Shown here one piece after another: positions 34,758 through 43,479 of a stretch of DNA of 64,000 nucleotides (positions within the stretch are counted from its first letter, which is position 1; every line of letters starts with the position of its first letter). The DNA is from an uncultured Bacteroidota bacterium (GTDB taxonomy: Bacteria; Bacteroidota; Bacteroidia; Bacteroidales; P3). The notes under the pieces are model-generated. The model worked only from the letters and a program-made list of their open reading frames with translations, ran no database searches and was not told the DNA's origin. Made by a program: the position numbers and the translations under genes. The DNA is taken from positions 160,243 to 224,242 of the forward strand of contig CADAQX010000009.1 of NCBI GenBank assembly GCA_902790215.1, in the 5' to 3' direction.

Positions 34758-35739
34758 AGAGGGTTTTGAGCAGCACCATGCCTGTGGCTTTGAGGCTGTT
34801 CTTGTCTACGTGTTCCATGTTGTCGCCCATTGTGTGCCAATGCTGGAAGAAGCTGGTGCCGGGGGTGTTCTGCACGATGTCGACCATGGGGATGCCTGCC
34901 AGGCGGTTGACATAGTAGTGGTCGTCGAGAATGGGGTCGGTGTCTTTGTTGACGAAAATGTCGCCGTAGCCGATAGCTGCCGCTGCAGTCCACATTTTGT
35001 TGAGGATGCCGGAGGCATACTGGCGGCTGATTTCCTCTTTGGTATAGCGGGGCTGCTGGGTGCCCACCATGTCGAGCAGCACACCGTAGGTGGCGGTGTA
35101 GAACGGCGTGTGCGGGTTTTTGCTCCAGTATTGCGAGCCTTTGCACCAGCTGTCGTTCTCGTATTTGTCGGCCCATTCGGGAACACCCTGGTCTTCGATG
35201 TCGAAGAAGATGATGTCGACGGGTATGGTGAGGGGCTGCGAGGAGATGGCACGTGCCAGTTCCATGAGCACACCTACGCCGCTGGCACCGTCGTTGGCTC
35301 CATCGAAGGGTTTGCGATGGTTGGCCTCGTCGGGGTCATGGTCGGCCCAGAGACGGCTGTCCCAGTGGGCGGCAAGGAGTATGCGACGGCCTTCGGGGCT
35401 GCCGGGCAGGGCGTTGAGGGTGGCTATGATGTTTTTGCCACGCACCTCTTTGCCGTCCCAAAGCACGGCGGGAAAGTCTTGCACAATGACGGTGTCGCAC
35501 CAACGGCGCATCTGCGACGCCAGATAGTCGGCGCAACGGCGTTGCCCCGTACTGCCCGGGGTGCGGTAGCCAAAGGCCACCTGGTCGGCCACATAGCTGT
35601 AGGCGCTGTCGGCATTGAAGGGGGGTGTCTGCACTGCGGCGTAGTCAATGGCAGCCGGGGTTGCAGGCTGGCTGGTGTTGCCATGGCATCCGGCAAGAAG
35701 CAGGATGGCGAGGGGAAGAATGAGAAGGGTGCGTTTCAT
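34732..35739 (-). CDS. M28-family lipoprotein, glutaminyl-peptide cyclotransferase type
   Basis: The 335-residue protein has lipobox LLAGC (Cys18). The M28 zinc core is recognisable: AAHWDSR (His125, Asp127), DGANDGASGVGVLMELAR (Asp150), FFDIEDQG and QHWHTMGDN. This arrangement is characteristic of glutaminyl cyclases in Bacteroidota, which convert N-terminal Gln of exported proteins to pyroglutamate; an aminopeptidase role cannot be excluded. The Rieske-like gene follows with an overlap. Confidence 0.82.
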   Translation of the reverse strand: MKRTLLILPLAILLLAGCHGNTSQPATPAAIDYAAVQTPPFNADSAYSYVADQVAFGYRTPGSTGQRRCADYLASQMRRWCDTVIVQDFPAVLWDGKEVRGKNIIATLNALPGSPEGRRILLAAHWDSRLWADHDPDEANHRKPFDGANDGASGVGVLMELARAISSQPLTIPVDIIFFDIEDQGVPEWADKYENDSWCKGSQYWSKNPHTPFYTATYGVLLDMVGTQQPRYTKEEISRQYASGILNKMWTAAAAIGYGDIFVNKDTDPILDDHYYVNRLAGIPMVDIVQNTPGTSFFQHWHTMGDNMEHVDKNSLKATGMVLLKTLYGDYGQSK

Positions 35740-35821
35740 GGCGAATAAAGATAAAAGCTAAAAACTACGAGGCATCCGTGCAGGACGGCATCTCTTAGTT
35801 CTTAGCTCTTGGTTGTCGGTA

Positions 35822-36385
35822 TTATTTCAGGCGCTCGGCATATTCGCAGGTGCGGGTGTCCACCTTGATGCGCTCGCCTTCTTTGATGAAGAGGGGCACG
35901 CGGACTTGCACACCGGGTTCGACAGTGGCGTCTTTCATGGCGTTGGTGGCGGTGTTGCCGGCAAAACCGGGCTCGGTGTAGGTGACAACAGTCTCGATGA
36001 ACGGGGGCAGCTCGCAGGTGAGGGGTGTCTCGTTGTCGGCTGCTACGGTGATTTCAACATATTGTCCGTCCTTGAGGAACTGCGGAGCATTGATGATGTT
36101 TTCGGGGATATAGATTTGCTCGTAGGTTTCGGTGTGCATGAAAACATGCATGTCGCCCTCTTTGTAGAGGTAGGTGTAGGGACGGCGTTCCACGCGTACC
36201 ACGTCGATCTTGGCACCGCTGGGGAAGGTGTTCTCCAGCATGCGGCCAGTCTTGACGCTGCGCATCTTGGTGCGGACAAAAGCGGCTCCCTTGCCGGGTT
36301 TTACATGAAGGAATTCGACGATGGTGTAGATGTCGTTGTTGAAATTGATGCAAAGACCATTTTTGATATCAGCGGTTGTTGCCAT
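35822..36385 (-). CDS. efp: translation elongation factor P
   Basis: EF-P relieves ribosome stalling at polyproline. The 187-residue protein has the three beta-barrel domains: the KOW-like domain with [14 protein letters not shown] (Lys32 at the modification tip), the central [12 protein letters not shown] and the C-terminal [25 protein letters not shown]. No yjeA/epmA-type modification gene is near. Confidence 0.96.
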   Translation of the reverse strand: MATTADIKNGLCINFNNDIYTIVEFLHVKPGKGAAFVRTKMRSVKTGRMLENTFPSGAKIDVVRVERRPYTYLYKEGDMHVFMHTETYEQIYIPENIINAPQFLKDGQYVEITVAADNETPLTCELPPFIETVVTYTEPGFAGNTATNAMKDATVEPGVQVRVPLFIKEGERIKVDTRTCEYAERLK

Positions 36386-36448
36386 AGGTTGTTAGGGTAT
36401 TTGATTATAAAATGATTAATTAATATTCTGTTTGTCCTGCGGTGAGAG

Positions 36449-36715
36449 TCAGGCGTTGTTCTTTTTCTTTTCCTCGGCATAGAGCTGGGTGAGACGGCGC
36501 AGGTCGTCCTTGAGCTGGTCGTTCTCGGCATCGGCTGCCAAACGGCGTGTGCGCTCCATCATGAGGCGGCAGAAGATGGCCAGCACGAGGATGCAGAGCG
36601 TGAGATTGAGTGCCCAGGCCCCGCGGCTGCGGAGGATGAAATACACAACGGTGGCTCCAAGAATGAGGATATAGGAAATCCATTCATAGATGCGCAGGGT
36701 TCTTTGATAGTTCAT
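36449..36715 (-). CDS. small two-span membrane protein with coiled-coil tail
   Basis: The 88-residue protein has two hydrophobic segments (WISYILILGATVVYFIL and LNLTLCILVLAIFCRLMM) and a charged helical tail (ADAENDQLKDDLRRLTQLYAEEKKK). MNYQRTLRIY at 36715 is the chosen start; the frame continues much further upstream but through the promoter region. I do not recognise a family. It lies 63 bases upstream of efp on the same strand. Confidence 0.65.
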   Translation of the reverse strand: MNYQRTLRIYEWISYILILGATVVYFILRSRGAWALNLTLCILVLAIFCRLMMERTRRLAADAENDQLKDDLRRLTQLYAEEKKKNNA

Positions 36716-36823
36716 TTGTGTTGACGTTATTGTTGTGCGGAGGGTGTCCGCAGGGGTTAATAATCTCATTTTTTGCAGAATATGTGCAGCATGAAGGGTG
36801 GCGGCACACATACTTTTGCGATG

Positions 36824-36831
36824 CAAAGATA
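36824..36831 (-). promoter_or_regulatory. -7 element upstream of the small membrane protein gene
   Basis: TATCTTTG followed by CATC on the minus strand. It would give a leader of about 100 bases to the ATG at 36715 and could also serve efp downstream. Confidence 0.6.
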
Positions 36832-36969
36832 CAAAAAAAAGGCGAAATAATGTATATTTGGTTGATTTATTTGTGTTGTGCAGCGAAGTTTTGTTGCAGC
36901 GACAGGCTCTGCAGGGTGGCTGCAATAGGGTGCCTGCAGTATGCCGGGAGTATTAAAAAAACTGAAAAG

Positions 36970-37001
36970 TTTGTCTATCTGAATATTTTTTCGTTATTTT
37001 G
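36970..37001 (+). promoter_or_regulatory. promoter of small lipoprotein gene
   Basis: TTTG at 36970-36973, a 20-base spacer and TTATTTTG at 36994-37001, one base off the -7 consensus. Confidence 0.5.
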
Positions 37002-37084
37002 TAATGTCGAAAAGTGTTCTCCAAGGATGCTCAGAGACGTTATTTTGAATTGATTATAAGTTGAATGTATAAATCATTGAAAGT

Positions 37085-37288
37085 ATGAAAAAGTGTGCAA
37101 AGGTCCTGTTGTCGCTCACATTGGTGGTGGGTTTGATGGCTGTATGCGGTGGTTTCGCCTCGTGCGGTTCGTCGAAACAGGCGACGATGTACCCGAATAA
37201 GAAGTACAAATCGAGCAAGGTGGTGAAGTCGAATATCTCTGTGAGGGGTACGAACAAGAAGAATGGTTCCACATATCGCTCGTATTAG
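37085..37288 (+). CDS. small basic lipoprotein-like protein
   Basis: The 67-residue protein has a signal peptide and a lipobox-like FASC, followed by a Lys/Ser/Tyr-rich basic tail (KKYKSSKVVKSN...). I do not recognise a family, but short basic lipoproteins of this type occur upstream of thioredoxin-fold genes in Bacteroidales. It overlaps the next gene by 26 bases, implying coupling. Confidence 0.65.
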   Translation: MKKCAKVLLSLTLVVGLMAVCGGFASCGSSKQATMYPNKKYKSSKVVKSNISVRGTNKKNGSTYRSY

Positions 37289-38198
37289 GCCACTGCTGCT
37301 GTGGATGGCATTGCTGCTGCCGGTCTTGTGCCGGGCGCAAGGCTATGAGGTCAGCGGAGAGAGCAGCCTTACAGGGACGTTCACGCTGACGGTCTACGAC
37401 GGTGATTCCACCTTCCACAGCTATACCGAGAAGGCAACAAAAGGTATGTTCCGCTTTGCAGGCAAGGTGGAGCGTCCTGTTTTGGCTGCTGTGGAACATC
37501 CCGCCATGCAGCATCCATTGTTTTTTTACCTTGAAAACACACGCATCGCCATCTGTGTGAATGCCACACATCCAGATGTTTCTGTGATAAAGGGTTCGCG
37601 AAGCAACAGCGAATACCGCTATGTGATGGAGCGACTCCATTCCGCCGCCGACCCCAACGGATTCCTTCGCCAGGAGGTGAAGGAGAATCCCTCATCGATA
37701 TATCTGCCCTTTATCCTGTACAGGCAGATGTCCACCCTGGACGAGAGCGTGGTGCGTCAGCTAATCGTTCAGATGACCGACGAGGCCCGCCACACGTATC
37801 ACTACACCCTGCTGAGACGTTGGATGCGCCAGACCCCGACCGTGTCGGAAGGCAGCGAGATGCCCGACTTTGCCTGGATAGACAGCCACAAAAACCGCCG
37901 CACCTTTGCCGCCGAGCGCGACACACAGGGCTACACGCTGGTGTTCTTCAGCGCCACATGGTGCGAAAGATGCCATTCGCAGCTTGACTATGCCCGCCGT
38001 CTGTTGGAGAACAGGAATGCCGAAGTGATTACCATCAACATCGACGACAACCCCAACGGCTGGGAAGCCCAGAACCTCAAACAGCTCTCGGTCGACCACC
38101 TGCCCTACATGATTCTGGTGGACAAAAACGGCAACGTCGTGGCACGCGACATGCGCATGTGGGAACTGGAAAAATTCATAAAGCGCATGAGGGACTGA
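37263..38198 (+). CDS. TlpA-like thiol-disulfide protein with DUF4369-type N-terminus
   Basis: The 311-residue protein has a signal peptide (about 1-25). An N-terminal beta domain (SLTGTFTLTVYDGDSTFHSYTEKATKGMFRFAGKVERPVLA) fits DUF4369, a helical linker follows, and a C-terminal thioredoxin fold carries WCERC (233-237) and the cis-Pro loop LPYMILVDKNG. It is periplasmic and probably reduces or exchanges protein disulfides. The start codon lies in the preceding small lipoprotein gene. Confidence 0.82.
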   Translation: MVPHIARIRPLLLWMALLLPVLCRAQGYEVSGESSLTGTFTLTVYDGDSTFHSYTEKATKGMFRFAGKVERPVLAAVEHPAMQHPLFFYLENTRIAICVNATHPDVSVIKGSRSNSEYRYVMERLHSAADPNGFLRQEVKENPSSIYLPFILYRQMSTLDESVVRQLIVQMTDEARHTYHYTLLRRWMRQTPTVSEGSEMPDFAWIDSHKNRRTFAAERDTQGYTLVFFSATWCERCHSQLDYARRLLENRNAEVITINIDDNPNGWEAQNLKQLSVDHLPYMILVDKNGNVVARDMRMWELEKFIKRMRD

Positions 38199-38207
38199 GA
38201 CCTTAGA

Positions 38208-38436
38208 GAATTCGTTAATGTGTTAATTCGTAAATTCGTGAGTCTTTGATGCACCAATGATTAATACATTCTGAACTCGTTAATTCGTTAATTTGTTAAT
38301 TCGTTAATCTTTTGATGCGCCAAGGACTAACACATTCTGAACTCGTTAATTCGTTAATTCGTTAATTCTTGAGTCTTTGATGCGCCAAGGACTAACACAT
38401 TAACACATTCACACGTTTACACATTCAATCAAGCAA
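38208..38436. repeat. foldback word array before manA
   Basis: Three tandem units of about 70 bases each carry CGTTAATT words, then TTTGATGC(G/A)CCAA, then GACTAACACATT-type words. The left and right words are complementary. It ends in ACACATTC/ATCAAGCAAT words just before manA. Confidence 0.8.
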
Positions 38437-38444
38437 TAACCCCT

Positions 38445-39506
38445 ATGGATACACCACTCTATCCCCTAAAGTTCATGCCCCTGTTCAAACAGAAAGTATG
38501 GGGCGGCAATAAAATCAAGACTCTCGGTTTCGACTATGACCCGCTGCCCAACTGCGGCGAGTTGTGGGCACTCTCCGGCGTGGAGGGACACGAGTCTGTC
38601 ATCACCAATGGCTTTCTGGCTGACAACACCATCAACGAAGCCCTGGAGATTTATATGGGCGAGCTCGTAGGTGAGCAGAACTTTGACCATTTCGGCATCG
38701 ATTTCCCACTGCTGGTGAAGATTATCGACGCCAACGACAGGCTCTCGATACAGGTGCACCCCGACGACAAACTGGCGCAGCAGCGCGGCATGGAGAACGG
38801 AAAGACCGAGATGTGGTATATCCTCGAAGCCGACGAAGGGGCAACCATTGTGGACGGTTTTGAGCAGGAGGTGACATCCGATGAGTACCGTCAATTCCTC
38901 GAATCCGGACATCTGGAGCGCATCCTGCACCTCGAATATCCCCAGCCGGGCGATATGTTCTTCATCCCCGCCGGGCGTGTGCATGCCATCGGCAAAGGCG
39001 TACTGCTGGCCGAGATACAGCAGAACAGCGAATGCACCTACCGCATTTATGACTACAACCGCCCCGATGTGGACGGGAAGATGCGCGAACTGCACACCGC
39101 CGAGGCGCTGGAAGCAATAGACTTTTCCGCCACCACGGACGGAAAGACACACTACACCTACCGCGAAAACAGCACCACCCAGCTTGCCCAGTGCCCCTAT
39201 TTCACCACCAATCTCATTCCCCTCACCCAGCCCATGCGCAAAGACTTCTCACACCTCGACTCCTTTGTGCTCTACCTTTGCGTTGACGGCATCGCCGCTG
39301 TCAAATCGCTCGGCACGGTTGCCCCCCTTCACATGGGCGAGTGTGTACTGGTGCCCGCCGTGGCCGACACCGTGGAACTCTTTCCAGAAGGCCGTGCCAA
39401 ACTGCTGGAGGTGTACATAGACCCTGCACAGTGGACCGACACCACGCGCAGCCATATCCACGACAACGACTGGATTGCTAAAATGGGTGTGGAAAGTGAA
39501 AATTGA
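38445..39506 (+). CDS. manA: mannose-6-phosphate isomerase, type I
   Basis: The enzyme interconverts mannose 6-phosphate and fructose 6-phosphate. The 353-residue cupin has the zinc motifs QVHPDD (SIQVHPDDKLA), EMWYIL and AGRVHAIGKG with AEIQQNSE (including the PAGRVHAIG segment). The size fits the short type I enzymes of Bacteroidota and Firmicutes. It supplies the substrate route used by manC (51644), 13 kb away. Confidence 0.92.
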   Translation: MDTPLYPLKFMPLFKQKVWGGNKIKTLGFDYDPLPNCGELWALSGVEGHESVITNGFLADNTINEALEIYMGELVGEQNFDHFGIDFPLLVKIIDANDRLSIQVHPDDKLAQQRGMENGKTEMWYILEADEGATIVDGFEQEVTSDEYRQFLESGHLERILHLEYPQPGDMFFIPAGRVHAIGKGVLLAEIQQNSECTYRIYDYNRPDVDGKMRELHTAEALEAIDFSATTDGKTHYTYRENSTTQLAQCPYFTTNLIPLTQPMRKDFSHLDSFVLYLCVDGIAAVKSLGTVAPLHMGECVLVPAVADTVELFPEGRAKLLEVYIDPAQWTDTTRSHIHDNDWIAKMGVESEN

Positions 39507-39632
39507 AAAGTGAAAAAATGAATTCGTTAATTCGTTAATTCGTTAATTCGTAAATCGACTAACACATTCACACATTAACACATTAACACATTTATTCTTT
39601 CAATTTTCAACTTTCAATTTTCAATTCGTCAG
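39495..39632. repeat. foldback word array between manA and pcm
   Basis: ATTCGTTA repeated four times, a short core AAATCGACT, then ACACATTA repeats and TTTCAATTTTCAA words. It lies between convergent genes. Confidence 0.75.
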
Positions 39633-39640
39633 GCATTAAG

Positions 39641-40309
39641 TCACTCAAAGTTCTTTCCTTCGAGCATGGGGACAAAGTTGGCATCGCCGAGTTCCTCGAT
39701 TTGCCATGTCTCCGGACTTTCGCCGTTCTTCAGCACACGGCACATCTTCTGGTTACCTTCTTCGCCGACAGGGATGACCATAAGGCCACCCGTCTTCAGC
39801 ATTTTCATCAGTCCTTCGGGCAGCATGGGGGCACCACAGGTGACCAGTATCCTGTCGTATTGGAAATCTTTCATTTCCGGCAACCCGTTGAAGCAGTCGC
39901 CCAGGAAACACCGTGCCGTATAGTGCAGCGAGGCCAGCAGTGCCTTTGTCTTGCGGAACAGGACGCTCTGCCGCTCCACTGTGTAGACTCGCGCGCCCAT
40001 CTCGCACAATATGGCTGTCTGATAGCCGCTGCCCGTGCCTACCTCGAGGACGGTCATTCCGGGTGCGAGTTCCAGCAGCTGTGTCTGCCATGCCACGGTG
40101 TAGGGTTTCGATATGGTCTGGCCGCAGTCTATTGCAATGGCACGGTCGATGTCGTACAGAAGTGTGTCCAACAATGTGTCGGGACAGAACCATTGGCGCG
40201 GCAGTTTCTGCATGGCGGCAAGCAGACGGGTGTCGGTGATGCCGCGTTCTTTGAGTCGTGTCACCATCTGGCGGCGCCAGGCTTGATATTTAGGAGGATC
40301 GGTTAACAC
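39641..40309 (-). CDS. pcm: protein-L-isoaspartate O-methyltransferase
   Basis: The enzyme repairs isoaspartyl residues. The 222-residue protein carries SAM motif I VLEVGTGSGYQTAIL, the substrate segment QTISKPYTVAWQTQLL and the DRILVTCGAP segment. Length is normal. thiL lies upstream on the same strand, but a word array of about 200 bases separates them. Confidence 0.93.
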   Translation of the reverse strand: MLTDPPKYQAWRRQMVTRLKERGITDTRLLAAMQKLPRQWFCPDTLLDTLLYDIDRAIAIDCGQTISKPYTVAWQTQLLELAPGMTVLEVGTGSGYQTAILCEMGARVYTVERQSVLFRKTKALLASLHYTARCFLGDCFNGLPEMKDFQYDRILVTCGAPMLPEGLMKMLKTGGLMVIPVGEEGNQKMCRVLKNGESPETWQIEELGDANFVPMLEGKNFE

Positions 40310-40311
40310 TT

Positions 40312-40515
40312 CATTAATTCGTTGATATGTTGATATGTTGATACGTTGATATGTTTTGCGTTGATATGTTGATATGTTGATATGTTTTGCGTTGATATGT
40401 TGATATGATGCGAGCCGTATAAACTTATCAACTTATCAACGGACAACGTATTTACACAATCAAGCATTCAAGCAATAATTTCAATTTTCAACTTTCAATT
40501 TTCAATTCGTCAAGC
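40312..40515. repeat. foldback word array between thiL and pcm
   Basis: GTTGATAT words, repeated with GTTTTGC interruptions, are followed by ATGCGAGCCGTATAAAC, TTATCAAC words and then ATCAAGCATTC and TTTCAATTTTCAA words. 40399-40448 is an exact inverted copy of 31302-31351. Confidence 0.85.
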
Positions 40516-40517
40516 AT

Positions 40518-41567
40518 TCATTTCTTTCCCCATCCCTGGGCACGCAGCTCGATGGTGCTGCCCTGTGGCGTCACCATTACGGCTGGAGTACCCTCTTCGG
40601 TGATGTGTCCAATGATGTGAATCTCTTGGCTACCCTTGATTTTCTCGTAGTCTTTTTGCCCGATGGTGAACAGCAGTTCGTAGTCCTCGCCACCGTTGAG
40701 AGCATTGCTCACGGGCAGCATGTTCTGGCTCATCTCCGAGCAGACTCGGGTGGTCTGATAGTCTATAGGCAGCCGTTCCTCGTATATCTGACAGCCGCAC
40801 TTCGACTGCTTGCAGATGTGCAGCAGTTCGCTGGCGAGGCCGTCGCTCACGTCGATCATGGAGGTGGGGACTATCTCCTTCTCGGCAAGCAATTTTACGA
40901 TATCTGTGCGGGGCTCGGGCTTCAGGTAACGCTCCAGCACATAGTCGTAGCTGTCCAAATCGGGCTTGAAGTTGGGGTCGGCCTGGAAGGTCACCTTCTC
41001 CCGCTCCAAGATGAGCAGACCGCTGTATGCGCTGCCCAGGTCGCCGCTGACGCATATCAGGTCGTGCATCTTGGCACCGCTGCGATAGGTGATTCTGTCA
41101 CTCTCCACTTCGCCAACAGCGGTGACTGAAATCACCATGCCGATACGGCTGCTGCTGGTGTCGCCGCCCACGAGGTCGACATCGTAGCGCTCGCAGCAGA
41201 GACGGATGCCGGCATAGAGTTCTTCCAATGCCTCGACAGAGAAACGGTTGCTCACTGCTATACTCACCAGCACCTGCCTCGGGGTGGCGTTCATGGCGCA
41301 GATGTCGCTCAGGTTAATGGCCACTGCCTTGTAGCCCAAGTGGCGCAGGGGGGTGTACGTCATGTCGAAGTGGATGCCTTCCACCAGCATGTCGGTGGTG
41401 ACAACGGTTTTCTTCTTGCCCGTGCCCAGCACGGCGCAGTCGTCGCCCACGCCTTTCACAGTGCTTTTGTTCACGCGGCCGAAACCGTCTGTAAGCCTTT
41501 CTATCAAGGCAAATTCGCCCAAAGACTCCAGTTCTGTGCGACCTTCCTGATATTCGAGTTTCTCCAT
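40518..41567 (-). CDS. thiL: thiamine-monophosphate kinase
   Basis: ThiL phosphorylates thiamine monophosphate to the diphosphate cofactor. The 349-residue protein of the PurM/ThiL fold has GVGDDCAVLG near the start, TDMLVEGIHFD, LVGGDTSSSR and DVSDGLASEL. These cover the metal-ATP and substrate sites. Downstream of the PNGase-like gene on the same strand, 32 bases away, but functionally unrelated. Confidence 0.93.
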   Translation of the reverse strand: MEKLEYQEGRTELESLGEFALIERLTDGFGRVNKSTVKGVGDDCAVLGTGKKKTVVTTDMLVEGIHFDMTYTPLRHLGYKAVAINLSDICAMNATPRQVLVSIAVSNRFSVEALEELYAGIRLCCERYDVDLVGGDTSSSRIGMVISVTAVGEVESDRITYRSGAKMHDLICVSGDLGSAYSGLLILEREKVTFQADPNFKPDLDSYDYVLERYLKPEPRTDIVKLLAEKEIVPTSMIDVSDGLASELLHICKQSKCGCQIYEERLPIDYQTTRVCSEMSQNMLPVSNALNGGEDYELLFTIGQKDYEKIKGSQEIHIIGHITEEGTPAVMVTPQGSTIELRAQGWGKK

Positions 41568-41599
41568 GTTTTGTTTAATCTTTTTACGGTTGTGTTTTT

Positions 41600-43471
41600 T
41601 TATTCATATAGCATTACGCCGCTGACACACCAGTGGCTGAAACTGCCGGCCTGGGGCTCTCCCTGCGGGATGGCAACGGTGAGGGTATGGCGGCCGGAGG
41701 CTGGGATGCCCTCGCGGCGGAAGTATTCGGATATGTTGAAATAGACGGGCTGGGTTGCCGTGCCGGGGCACCATCCGGAGCGGGAGAAGTCGCTGCTGGA
41801 CATACCGTTCCAGAAGTTGCCGCTGACGGGGTTCCACTCGCGGTAGCGGCCGCAGTCGCTACGCCAGGGGGTATAGGTGAAGGCGGGCTTGCCGTCGATG
41901 AGGATAGTGTGGGTCTTGGGGTTGAACTCGTCACCGCCTCCCCATCCACCATGGCCTGTGGCAAGATAGCGCAGGCGTATGTTGCGGGTGGTGTCGCTGC
42001 CCCAGATGCTGAACTCGGTAGTGAGGCTGTCGGTGGCAAATAGTTTGCCATAGTTCTGTCCGGCCATTTCAAGGACGTTGCAGGTGTTGAACAAGGAGTA
42101 TGACCGGGGGGAATTAGTTTGATTATCTTCGGGCAAAGTCTGGTCGCCGGGGTAGGATTTGATGTCGAGGGTTACGATGTGGCCACCACGGTCGTAGTTG
42201 CCAATCCATACGCCAATCCACACTTCGCCTTGCAGTAGGTGGGCGAGGTCGGTGACTTCCTGTTTGTAGTAGGCTTCGTCCTGCCAGTCGAGGCCGTCGA
42301 TTTGCACACGGTCGTTGAACTGACCCACGCCGAAGGGGGTGAAGAAGCGCATCAGCTCGACAGGCGGCCAGTACATGAACGAGGAGATACGGTACTGCTG
42401 CAGGTGACTGATGCCTTTTCTGATGCCTTGGTAGCGTTCACCGTCGCGCCCAATGAAGAGGGGAAGGCTGTCGGGGTGGTTGTTGATGCCGTCGAAGAAG
42501 TTGGGGCAGAGGTCTATGTCAGCACCGGGGATGATGAAGACGGAGCCCGTGCGGTCGTAGGCGTCGCCATTGCTGCGCTGGTGCAGTTCGACAAAAGTCT
42601 GATAGTGAGTAGGCAGTTTGGGAAGGCGGATGCGTTTGAGGGCGAGTGTGCCGCCGGCATAATGAAGTACGCTGTCGTAGGGTGTATTCTGCCGGTAGTT
42701 GCCGTCGATATGGTCGTTGAGGCCGCACCAACAAAGCTGCACGGAGTCGAACACACGGGTGGTGATGACCATCTTCTGCCGCTTGATATTGCTGAGCTCG
42801 CGGGCGGTGACAAGTGGGGTGTCATGTTTGATATAGAATTTCGAGCTGTGCTCCCGGTTGGTCTTCACAAGCTCCATGCGGCACTGTCCGTTGCGCCAAA
42901 AGCTGACCAGCAGTCCGGGGAAGCGGCCGTAATAAGGCACAGGCGAGAGGTCGCGGGACTCTTTGCCAGCGGGGCTGGAACCGCCGTGCCAGATGGTCTT
43001 GAAAGGCTGCACATAGAACTCCAGCTTGTTGCTATTGATGGAGCAGGTGTAGCGGGTGAGGCCGCCCACTTGGTCGGTGTCGAAATGGATATCCTTGCGC
43101 GAGAAGGGAGCCACAGTGCGGTAGTGTTCGCGGTGTTCGCCCTCGAAGATGGTGGTGAGGTAGGTGATGGAGTCCTTGCGCTCATCGACGAAGAGGTCCT
43201 CCACAGAATAGCCTTGTATGTAGGGGCCGTTGCTCCATCCGCCCGGATGGTACTCGGCGGGCAGGCGGTCGCCGTCGGTAACGAGATAGACGCTGCCGCC
43301 GCAGATCTCTATCTGTGTGTAATGGGTGTCGATATGCTCGCCATAGTCGTAGGTGGCATAGACAAAGTGGTTGGCGTTCTTGGCCACTTTGAAGGGAGCC
43401 GGAGTGTTCTGAGCCTGTGCCATGAAATGTAAAAGGCACAGACCAAAGGCCAAAAACATAATCTTTCTCAT
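41600..43471 (-). CDS. PNGase F-like peptide-N-glycosidase
   Basis: Secreted enzyme of 623 residues with a signal peptide (about 1-20). The C-terminal half has hallmarks of the PNGase F fold: LRYLATGHGGWGGGDEFNPKTH, PWRSDCGRYREWNP and SSDFSRSGWCPGT near the end. The N-terminal part carries extra beta domains as in longer Bacteroidota relatives. PNGase F cleaves the GlcNAc-Asn bond of N-glycoproteins, so activity on host or dietary glycoproteins is a reasonable inference. It is followed by thiL. Confidence 0.85.
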   Translation of the reverse strand: MRKIMFLAFGLCLLHFMAQAQNTPAPFKVAKNANHFVYATYDYGEHIDTHYTQIEICGGSVYLVTDGDRLPAEYHPGGWSNGPYIQGYSVEDLFVDERKDSITYLTTIFEGEHREHYRTVAPFSRKDIHFDTDQVGGLTRYTCSINSNKLEFYVQPFKTIWHGGSSPAGKESRDLSPVPYYGRFPGLLVSFWRNGQCRMELVKTNREHSSKFYIKHDTPLVTARELSNIKRQKMVITTRVFDSVQLCWCGLNDHIDGNYRQNTPYDSVLHYAGGTLALKRIRLPKLPTHYQTFVELHQRSNGDAYDRTGSVFIIPGADIDLCPNFFDGINNHPDSLPLFIGRDGERYQGIRKGISHLQQYRISSFMYWPPVELMRFFTPFGVGQFNDRVQIDGLDWQDEAYYKQEVTDLAHLLQGEVWIGVWIGNYDRGGHIVTLDIKSYPGDQTLPEDNQTNSPRSYSLFNTCNVLEMAGQNYGKLFATDSLTTEFSIWGSDTTRNIRLRYLATGHGGWGGGDEFNPKTHTILIDGKPAFTYTPWRSDCGRYREWNPVSGNFWNGMSSSDFSRSGWCPGTATQPVYFNISEYFRREGIPASGRHTLTVAIPQGEPQAGSFSHWCVSGVMLYE

Positions 43472-43479
43472 GGTTGATA

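Noticed and set aside
34639-35748. 369-codon plus-strand frame over the M28/cyclase gene
   Set aside because: The minus strand encodes a complete lipoprotein with zinc motifs; the plus frame has no domain.
38208-38436. CRISPR array
   Set aside because: Units are not separated by unique spacers of constant length; words are 7-9 bases and fold back on each other, and no cas gene is present.
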